From the NCBI GenBank assembly GCA_023453795.1, contig JAEXSP010000007.1, positions 124,001 through 188,000 of the forward strand: DNA of 64,000 nt, written 5' to 3'. The translations under genes and the position numbers were made by a program. Positions 1-9,100 of the stretch are shown here, piece by piece. The first letter of the stretch is position 1. Each line of letters opens with the position of its first letter. Below the pieces are notes generated by a model. It was not told the DNA's origin, did no database searches, and saw only the letters and a program-made list of their open reading frames with translations. This DNA comes from Bacillota bacterium. GTDB taxonomy: Bacteria; Bacillota; Clostridia; Acetivibrionales; JAEXSP01.

Positions 1-5
1 TGATT

Positions 6-22
6 AGGGACAGTCCCTTTTT
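6..22 (+). terminator. Short hairpin with T-run at the window edge
   Basis: Positions 6-10 and 14-18 form a five-base-pair stem (AGGGA/TCCCT) with a three-base loop, followed by a run of T. It could end transcription of a gene to the left of the window. The GGGAC-AG-TCCC form also resembles short palindromes found next to REP-associated transposases, so a repeat remnant is the alternative. Confidence 0.45.
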
Positions 23-183
23 ATTAGTGAAACAATGCCGTAGTATGTGTTCAAAATCTCTAAGACTCGCTGTCCTCGAGATTATATTTACACTCCTTAT
101 CAACTATCCTATTATCTGAAATTAGTAAGGACAGGTAAATTTTTGCTATCTAAAAAATACTATAAAAAGTGCTTATGTCTTCA

Positions 184-212
184 TTGTTTAATGTTCACAA
201 AGAAATTATAAT
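184..212 (+). promoter_or_regulatory. Probable sigma-A promoter of the kinase-regulator pair
   Basis: TTGTTT at 184-189 and a perfect TATAAT at 207-212 are separated by 17 bases. Transcription would start near 219, about 25 bases before the kinase reading frame. The rest of the 240-base stretch before the kinase is AT-rich, with nothing else recognisable apart from the hairpin at its left end. Confidence 0.55.
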
Positions 213-244
213 GTTATTATGTAGCATTAAATTTATGAAAGGGT

Positions 245-2029
245 ATGTGCTTTATCGTGTTGAGCGTTGAAATAACCCGAAGATCGCTGCTTGTAATATC
301 TATATTAATATCTTTATCGTTTGTCGGTTTTACGTTGATAAAGGGCAGGAAGAATTCTCTCCTTTATGTACATACCTGGTATCAGTTTATGATACTGTAC
401 TGGCTGGTTCTTGAACTGATCCAGTCGACCTGTACGAATTTGAGTTCAATATGGCTGGCCCAGCAGTTCAAGTATTTATCTATATGCTTTGTTGGCTTGG
501 GCTGGTTTGTTTTTTCAATGTTTTATGTTGATCATCCAATCATCCGTAAAAAATATATAGTCAGTCTTTTTTTCATTCCGCCGGCTATATTTTACATCAT
601 TATGCTGACAAATGAAAAACATTATCTCTTTTTTTCGAACTTTAACTGGCCGTACATAAAATTTGGAATAGCCTTCTGGCTGCACATAGTTGAAACCTAT
701 GGCTACATTATGATCGGCAATATACTGATTATTTATCACTCGTGGAAGAGAGAGACCGACAGAAAGCTTGCTTTTTTAATTACATTAACAACAATTTTTC
801 CTATTGCTATTAACTGCATCTGTATTTTCCGAATCGTAAATCCCGGCTTTGATTTGACACCACCGACGACACCGATCGCAATGATCCTTTTCGTTCTTGT
901 TACATTTAAATACAGGTTTTTGAACATAGTTCCCATGGCTGTCAGGGATACCTTCAATAACATTGATGAAGCGGTTGTGATTATAGATGATTTTACAAAC
1001 CGTATATTAGATTATAACAAAACATTTTCAAAGACCTTTTCTGTATACACGGACTTAAAGAAGAACATCAGGATCGAGCTGTTTGTTGAGCATATAAAAA
1101 AGTATATGCTTGAGTCACAAAATGTTTTTGATGTAAATATTCTTAATCAGAGAGTTGAAAAGCATATTGCAGGGGAATTGATTTTAGATATGTCCACAAA
1201 AAGAAGCTATGAGCTCAATATTCGGCCGATCACGAGCAATACTAATAAAATATTGGGACGGATAGTCACATTTTTGGATATTTCCAAATATAAGGATTTA
1301 CTCGATGAAATAAATCAAAAAAATGATGAACTGATAAAAACAAATAGTGCCTTGGATGAAAACAATAAAAAGTTAAATAATTATCTTGAAACTGTAGAAA
1401 AGTTGGCTGTTGCGAATGAGCGTAACAGGGTATCACAGGAGATCCATGATACACTTGGGCATACCCTTACGATCATGATTATGCTTTTGAAGGTCGGCAG
1501 ATTATCCTGCGGAAATGATCCCGAGGAAGCCAGGGAAAAATTCAGTGAAGCTATTAAACTTGCTCAGGATGGGCTGGGGGATCTGAGAAGGGCGATAACG
1601 AACACGGTGCATGAATATATAACCTATGATAACATGTTGTATAAAATAGAACAGCTTGCTTTGGAAACAACCAATTCAGGAGCGTTAGTCAAATTCAGTG
1701 CCCTTGGTGTTGAATACAAGGACATTTACCAACTGGAAGAAAGCTCCGTTTTGATGATTTGCGATGCCATATATAAGACATGCAAGGAAGCAATCACAAA
1801 TTCGATAAGGCATGGAACTGCCACTGAGATCAATATTATTCTGCGCTTTACGCAGGAGCTGATAAAGCTGTTTATCATGGATAATGGCATTGGATGCAAA
1901 AAAATTGAAAAGGGCTTCGGACTAAAGGGAATAGAAGATAGGATCAGTCGCGTTGGAGGCAGTATTGCATATGGCTCGGATGGTGAAAGAGGTTTCAACA
2001 TCCATATAGAAATACCGGTGAAGGGTTGA
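245..2029 (+). CDS. Membrane sensor histidine kinase (7TM, PAS, HisKA_3 type)
   Basis: Likely sensor of a two-component system, autophosphorylating and passing phosphate to the regulator encoded next door. Residues 1-225 contain about seven hydrophobic segments, like the N-terminal seven-helix sensor region of many Firmicutes kinases. Residues 235-355 look like a PAS domain and are followed by a short coiled coil. The dimerisation/phosphoacceptor helix reads EIHDTLGHT with His401, the form used by NarL-partner kinases. The C-terminal ATPase has an N box (EAITNSIRHG, about residue 515) and G boxes (DNGIG, GFGLKGI). The ATG at 245 is only one base from the AAAGGG at 238-243. The in-frame GTG at 257 is better spaced and may be the true start. 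The stop lies six bases before the regulator, so the two are co-transcribed. The signal sensed cannot be told from sequence; proximity suggests control of the NRPS/PKS cluster. Confidence 0.9.
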   Translation: MCFIVLSVEITRRSLLVISILISLSFVGFTLIKGRKNSLLYVHTWYQFMILYWLVLELIQSTCTNLSSIWLAQQFKYLSICFVGLGWFVFSMFYVDHPIIRKKYIVSLFFIPPAIFYIIMLTNEKHYLFFSNFNWPYIKFGIAFWLHIVETYGYIMIGNILIIYHSWKRETDRKLAFLITLTTIFPIAINCICIFRIVNPGFDLTPPTTPIAMILFVLVTFKYRFLNIVPMAVRDTFNNIDEAVVIIDDFTNRILDYNKTFSKTFSVYTDLKKNIRIELFVEHIKKYMLESQNVFDVNILNQRVEKHIAGELILDMSTKRSYELNIRPITSNTNKILGRIVTFLDISKYKDLLDEINQKNDELIKTNSALDENNKKLNNYLETVEKLAVANERNRVSQEIHDTLGHTLTIMIMLLKVGRLSCGNDPEEAREKFSEAIKLAQDGLGDLRRAITNTVHEYITYDNMLYKIEQLALETTNSGALVKFSALGVEYKDIYQLEESSVLMICDAIYKTCKEAITNSIRHGTATEINIILRFTQELIKLFIMDNGIGCKKIEKGFGLKGIEDRISRVGGSIAYGSDGERGFNIHIEIPVKG

Positions 2030-2035
2030 TTAGAA

Positions 2036-2683
2036 ATGATTAAAGTATTGGTAGCAGATGATAGTATGATCATCAGGAAATCTTTAAAAACACTCATTGA
2101 ACAGGATAAGGAAATAAGTGTTATAGGTTCTGCATCCAATGGAGCGGAAGCCTTGGAAAAATGCAAAGAGCTTGCACCCGACCTGGTTCTGATGGATATC
2201 AGGATGCCTGTTTGTGATGGGGTGGAAGGCACAAGACTGATCAAGGAATACAACGGTGAAACCAAAGTGGTTATACTGACGACATTCGATGACAGTGAAC
2301 TGGTTGCGAAAGCTTTAAAAAACGGAGCGGATAGTTATGTTCTGAAGGACATCGGAGATGATGACCTAATCATGATCATCAAATCAACGATGAACGGCTT
2401 TGGAATATTTCAGAACAACGTAGTCTATAGTATAAAAGAAGCATATAATTCAGCGAACAGCCCAACAGGGAAAAGCTTTCCGGATAACGGAGATTATTTA
2501 ACACCACGCGAAAAGGAAATTGTCAGAATGATTGTAGACGGAAAATCCAATAAGGAAATTTCTTCGGCGTTAGGCATTGTCGAGGGAAGTGTAAGGAACA
2601 TGGTTTCAAACATTCTCAGAAAATTGAAGCTGGGGGATCGTACACAGCTTGCATTATATGCCGTTTATAAGAATCTTGTATAG
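2036..2683 (+). CDS. LuxR/NarL-family response regulator
   Basis: DNA-binding partner of the upstream kinase. Residues 1-120 form a receiver domain with the acidic pair DD near the N terminus, the phosphoacceptor Asp54 in LMDIRMP, the switch threonine in ILTTFDD and the conserved lysine in VLKD. Residues 155-215 form a LuxR-type helix-turn-helix that opens with LTPREKEIVRMI and includes KEISSALGIVEGSVRNMVSNI. Length (215 aa) is typical of the NarL/DegU group. AAGGG at 2021-2025 precedes the ATG with a ten-base spacer. It is the nearest regulator to the biosynthetic cluster, lies on the same strand and is separated from it by 465 bases that contain a dyad symmetry, so activation of the cluster promoter is a reasonable but unproven inference. 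Confidence 0.92.
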   Translation: MIKVLVADDSMIIRKSLKTLIEQDKEISVIGSASNGAEALEKCKELAPDLVLMDIRMPVCDGVEGTRLIKEYNGETKVVILTTFDDSELVAKALKNGADSYVLKDIGDDDLIMIIKSTMNGFGIFQNNVVYSIKEAYNSANSPTGKSFPDNGDYLTPREKEIVRMIVDGKSNKEISSALGIVEGSVRNMVSNILRKLKLGDRTQLALYAVYKNLV

Positions 2684-2758
2684 AAGTGCCTTTAAAGTAA
2701 AGCAAAAAGCCTCATTTGTAAATCCATATAGACAGACTTGTCAATTTTGCTGATGTAA

Positions 2759-2796
2759 AAGCGTGCTGCTGCTTCTTAAGCTCGCTTATTTTTTTT
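2759..2796 (+). terminator. Probable terminator after the two-component pair
   Basis: AAGCG at 2759-2763 can pair with CGCTT at 2783-2787, enclosing an inner hairpin GCTT-CTT-AAGC (2771-2781). A run of eight T follows. The stem is imperfect, so some read-through into the cluster is possible. Confidence 0.5.
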
Positions 2797-2921
2797 CTCA
2801 TTTTTTACTGCCCTTATACTTCTTTCATATGGTCGGTATTTTTCTTTTTTCACTCTTATTTCTTTCAATATTTTGGTGAAAATTAATTAAATGTACCAAA
2901 GCAGACACATTATAAATGTAA

Positions 2922-2998
2922 TGTAGATAATTACTTATGTAATGGGTGTTGCTGTTACAAATGTGATCTACAATTCCAATAAATAATTGATATATAAT
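2922..2998 (+). promoter_or_regulatory. Candidate promoter and operator of the biosynthetic cluster
   Basis: TGTAGAT at 2922-2928 and ATCTACA at 2966-2972 form a separated inverted repeat. A consensus -10 TATAAT lies at 2993-2998, but the -35 position (around 2970-2975, ACAATT) is poor. A weak -35 abutted by a dyad arm is the usual arrangement for an activator-dependent promoter. The remaining leader to the NRPS start at 3149 is about 145 bases and AT-rich. The assignment is an inference from spacing only. Confidence 0.4.
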
Positions 2999-3148
2999 GT
3001 AACATAATGGTAGAAATAGTATAAAAATATCGAAAAATAATAGTGTTTTAATCATGAATAATTCCTAAAAACGGGAAGTAGATGTCATTTATATACTGAC
3101 TATTAAGGGAATAAACGGTACTGAGGGATGGTTATATGGAGGGAACAA

Positions 3149-6100
3149 ATGAAATTTGATAGCATACAGGATACTATAAACAATATCGTTGAAAGAAACT
3201 CCGGGAAAACAGCAGTTGAATTTGGAGACAAAAGCTATTCTTATGCCCAAATTAATCATGACTCGGATAATATTGCAGGTATTCTTAACAGTATTCAGAA
3301 TATAGGTGAAAACATCCTTGTTTTCGCTGAAAAAAGACCATTTCTCATAGAAGCCATCCTTGGGATTATAAAAGCCGGGAAGGTTTTCATTCCGGTTAAC
3401 GAACGAATTCCGAATAACAGGTTGAAAGTCATTATTGAAGAGACAAAGAGCAATTGGATTTTATCTGAGGCTCAATATCTTGACAGACTTGATCAAATAG
3501 CTGCATCACGTTCGGGAAAAATAAATGTTGTTATAGAAACTCCAATCACAATAGATTCACATGAATACGTTCATCTTAATGTTTATTGTAAAGAGGACTT
3601 TCTTTTTTATGAGGCAGAAAAACCTTCAATATTTAATGACAGCTGTTATATTTATTTTACATCCGGCTCGACAGGAAAACCGAAGGGAGTTGTTGGAAGG
3701 CATACAAGCCTCAAACACTTTATTAATTGGGAGATCGAACAATTCGGGGTTGATGAAAGTTTCAGAGTAAGCCAGCTGATTACGCCTACTTTTGACCCTT
3801 TCCTGAGAGATATATTCGTGCCGCTGTGCTCAGGTGGAACGATCTGCATCCCTGAGGATGAGGACATGGTAATGAACCCCCGAAAGCTTGTAAATTGGAT
3901 AGATGAGAACGATATTACACTGATTCACATGGTTCCGACATTATTTAAGGCAATGGTCAATGAACTTCAGGATTCAAAGCATTTCTATAATCTGAAATAC
4001 ATATTATTGGCCGGAGAACCTTTAAGAGGAAAGGATCTTGATAAATTCTACAGGCTGTTCGGCTCAAGAATCCAACTGGTAAATATGTACGGCCCTACGG
4101 AAACCACCCTGGCTAAAGCATACTATATGATTGACCCCACAGATACAAGCAAGATCAACATACCAATTGGGAAACCCATATCAGATACCGAGCTGCTGGT
4201 TTTAGACGACCAATTGAAGCCTTGTCCGCAGGGAAACACAGGAGAAATTTATATCCGGACACAATACATGTCTTCCGGGTATCTGAATGACAAAGCACTG
4301 ACGGACAGTGTTTTTATCAAAAATCCCTTTAGTGAGAATACAACGGATATTATTTATAAAACAGGTGACCTGGGGAGGATACTCCCCGACGGCAACATCG
4401 AGTGTCTGGGCAGACTGGACAATCAGATAAAAATAAGAGGAATGCGGATAGAATTGACTGAGATTGAGGCGGAATTGCTGAAGATAGGGTCGGTGCGGGA
4501 AGCAGTAGTAATTGTCCATGAGAACGATGATGGGGATAAAGCGTTATGTGCCTTTCTGACAGGAGATACCAAACTTGATAAAATCGCCGTCAGGGAGCTA
4601 TTGTTAAAGGAACTTCCTGATTACATGGTTCCTTCTCATTTTGTTCTGATGGATAAAATACCTTTACTTCCAAATGGTAAGACAGACCGCAAATCACTTC
4701 AAAAATTTGAATTGGATACTGATGCCGGGATAAACCTGGTGAAGCCCAGAAACAATGTTGAGGAAAAGCTTTTGTCAATCTGGAAGGAAGTCCTGCATAT
4801 AAGGAATGCAGGGGTAACAGATAACTTCTTCCTGTCAGGGGGACATTCCCTTAAAGCGGCGTTTCTTGTGTTAAGATTGCAGAAGGAATTCAATGCAGAC
4901 ATATCGGTCAAAGAGATATTCACAAATCCAACCATTGAGGCATTGGCAGGGTTTATTAACAGAACCGGAAAGTACAATTACACCCCAATACCTAGGGCAC
5001 CTGAAGCAGAATACTATCCCGTTTCTTCCGCCCAAAAACGCATGTTTCTTATCAATCGAATCGATGACCCGGGAACAGTCTATAACCTGACTGAGGCATT
5101 ATTGATAGAAGGATGCGTTAATAAAGAGCTGCTGAATAGTGCATTAAGAACCATAGTCACAAGGCATGAAGCCCTGAGGACATCTTTTGAGCATATTGAA
5201 GGGGAAATAGTACAGCGTATTCATAAGGATGTTCAATTCAAAATGGAGTATTTTGAAGAGGATAAGCCATCTGAGGGTATAAGGGATATGGATGAGCGGA
5301 TTAACGACATGATGAAGGATTTTGTACGTCCTTTTGATCTGAACAGTGTACCGCTTTTCAGAGTGCGTCTTGTGAAAATCTCCGAAGACAAATACATTCT
5401 TTTTCGCGATATGCACCACATTATTTCTGACGGCATATCGGAAGAGATACTTAAGGCTGAGTTGGCAGCGCTTATCAGCGGAAAACAGCCGGGTGAAGTT
5501 AATACACAATATAAGGATTTCACCCTATGGCACAATGGGCTTCAACAATCGGAAGCAGTCAAGCTGCAGGAAGAATTCTGGCTGGACGCATTATCGGGAG
5601 AAATTCCCGTACTCGGGATGCCAACCGATTATTCAAGACCACTTTTGCAAAGTTTTGAAGGTGATAGAGTAAGGGTTGTCTTTGACCGTCAATTTAGAGA
5701 GAAATTATCAAGGCTTGCGGCTGAAAATGGAGTGACGCTGTACATGCTGCTGCTGGCTGCCTTTAATGTACTGCTGTCCAAATACACCGGACAGGAGGAT
5801 ATTCTGGTAGGAACTCCTTCAGCGGGAAGAGGTCATAATGATCTGGAAAACGTTATAGGAAATTTTGTGAATACTGTAGTGATGAGAAATCGCGCCGATA
5901 GCAGTAAAACCTTCAGGGAGTTTCTAGAAGCGGTAAGGGATAATTCCATCAAGGCTTTTGCAAATCAGGATTATCAATTTGAGAATCTTGTTGAAAAGCT
6001 GAATATATCAAGGGATATAAGTAGGAACCCGCTGTTTGATGTCATGTTTGCCATGCAGAATATGCACTTTGAGGATATGAGCATTGAAGGCATCAAGGTA

Positions 6101-9100
6101 ACAAAGCTGGAGTATGACAGTAAAACATCCAAATTTGACATCACAATGACCTTTTTTGATGAAGAAGACGGCATGGAGCTTCACTTGGACTACTGTACCG
6201 GGCTTTTTAAAAAGGAAACGATAGAGCGATTTGAAAAACACTTTGAAAATATATTAATGCGGGTTGTTGATAACATCAATATCAGACTCTCAGACATTGA
6301 TATGCTGTCGGGGGAAGAGAAGGATCAGCTGAAAAATGTGTTCAACAATACCCTTGCCGAATATCCCAAAGACAAGACTATTCAAATGCTTTTCGAGGAA
6401 CAGGTTGAAAAGAGCCCTGAAAACACAGCAGTGATTTTTGAGGGGGATAGGTTAACCTACAGGGAACTTAACATAAAATGCAATCAACTGGCAAGGCTTC
6501 TCAGGGAAAATGGAGTTGGAAGAGACAGTATTGTAGGTATTGTGGCTGAGCGTTCCTTTGAGATGATAATAGGAATAATGGGGATATTGAAGGCCGGAGG
6601 GGCTTATCTTCCAATCAGCCCGGATTATCCACGGGAAAGGGTTAAATACATCCTGGAAAACAGTGGAAGCACTCTGCTGCTGCAAAGTACAACCGGAAGA
6701 GTACAGCTGCCGGAAAGTGATAAGGCTATAGATGGCAAGACAATAAAAGTGATCGACATTACTGATAAAACAATATACAACGGGGACGGTTCAGACCTGG
6801 AACACATCAATACATCAAGGGATCTGGCCTATGTGATTTACACTTCAGGTTCCACCGGGAAGCCCAAAGGCGTCATGATCGAGCATTATTCGGTGATTAA
6901 CAGGCTTAACTGGATGCAGAAGCAATACCCTGTTTCAAGTGGAGATGTAATACTTCAGAAGACAACATACACATTTGATGTTTCGGTTTGGGAGCTGTTC
7001 TGGTGGTCTTTCCAGGGGGGCGCTGTGTACATGCTGACTCCGGGCGGAGAGAAGGACCCCGGGATGATTGCAGAAGCTGTAAGGGAGAATGGAATTACAA
7101 CCATGCATTTTGTTCCTTCCATGCTTAATGCTTTTCTGGAATTTATCGAGCTGCAGAAAAATATTTCGGGTTTAAAAAGCCTCAGACAGGTTTTCGCAAG
7201 CGGTGAAGCACTGACCTTGCAGCAGGTCGAAAGGTTTAACAGGTTACTGAATGCCCCTCTTGGTACAACACTTCACAATTTGTATGGCCCGACGGAGGCA
7301 ACTGTTGATGTTTCATACTTTGATTGTTCCACCGGAGAGATATTGAATACAATTCCAATAGGAAAGCCCATTGACAACATCAGGTTATATATACTTGACA
7401 AAAACAACCTGCTTCAGCCGGTCGGAGTTGCCGGGGAACTGCATATCGCGGGGGACGGCCTTGCAAGGGGCTACATCAACAGGCCGGAGCTGACTGCGGA
7501 GAGGTTTGTTCCCGATCCTTTTATAAGCGGAGAAAGGATGTACAAGACAGGAGATCTTGCACGCTGGCTGCCTGATGGAAATATTGAGTACCTTGGCAGG
7601 AGTGACCACCAGGTAAAGGTTAGGGGATTCAGGATCGAGCTGCAGGAAATAGAAAAGTGCATACTGGAATGTAATGGTGTGAGCAACAGCCTATGTGTGG
7701 TGAAAGAGGATGGTTACGGCAACAGGTATCTGGCTGCATACTACATTGCTGAGAATGAGATTCCTATATCAGAAATGCGCAGCCACCTTTTCAGATACCT
7801 TCCGGACTATATGGTGCCGCAATGCTATACCTTCCTAAAGGAATTTCCGATGACACCCAACGGCAAGATAGACAGAAAGGCACTTCCCGAGTGTAATACA
7901 GATACCGGTGTAAAGAGCAATTATCAGGCACCAGGAAATGTAATTGAAGAAAGGCTTGTTAAGATTTGGAATGAGGTACTTCATGTCAATAACACAGGGG
8001 TAAAAGATAATTTTTTCCTGGCCGGAGGACACTCACTAAGTGCGGTGAGCCTTGCTTTGAAGCTGCAGAAAGAGTTCGGCACGGAGATTACGGTAAAGGA
8101 CATTTTCAGAAACCCAACTGTTGAAGCGTTGGCTGTACTTGCCGGGAAATCTGAAAGGGCTGATTATTCTCAAATACCTGCTGCCCCAGAAATGGAATAC
8201 TATCCTGTTTCATCAGCTCAAAAAAGGACTTTCCTTGTCAATCTGCTGGAAGATACCGGAACCGGTTATAATATGCCAGAGGCATTATTACTTGAAGGTC
8301 AGCCTGACAGGGAAGCGATTGAAAAGGCTTTTGGAACTATAGTTGCAAGGCATGAAGCCCTGAGGACATCCTTTGAGCTGATGAGTGAAGAAATAATACA
8401 GCGTGTACACAAGGATATTAAGTTTACATTGGAATACATGGAATCGGACAGCCGGCAAAAGGATATGGGTGACACGGATGCTTTGGTTAATGAGCTGATG
8501 AGTGACTTTATCCGTCCGTTTGATTTGGGGCTGGCTCCGCTTTTTAGAGTCCGGCTGGTAAAAGTTGCAGAAGACAAGTACGTTTTACTGCGAGATATGC
8601 ATCATATCGTTTCTGACGGTATATCGGAGGAAATACTGAAGGAGGAGTTCATAAAGCTTTATAATGGCAAGCCCCTCCCGGATTTAAAAGCCCAGTATAA
8701 GGACTTTGCTCTCTGGCAGAAGAATATTCAGCAATCGGAAAACGTGAAGCGGCAGGAAAAGTACTGGTTGGAAGCATTTTCAGGCGAAATTCCCGTACTC
8801 AAAATGCCAACTGATTTTATAAGGCCTCCAAAGCAAAGCTTTGAGGGGGACAGATTCTGGTTTGAACCGGAAAACCGGCTTGTCCAGGCATTGAGAAGAA
8901 CCGCAGCTGAAAACGGTGTGACACTATACATGTTTCTGCTGGCAGCTTTCAACGTACTGCTTTCCAGATACACGGGACAGGAAGATATCCTTGTGGGTTC
9001 TCCCGTGGCAGGCAGAGAGCACACAGATATGGAAAATATAATAGGCGCTTTTATAAACACCATTGTTATGAGAAACTACCCATCGGGCAATAAAACTTTC

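Noticed and set aside
1726..2265. 179-codon minus-strand frame over the kinase/regulator junction
   Set aside because: Serine/leucine-rich, domain-free translation antisense to two well-supported genes.
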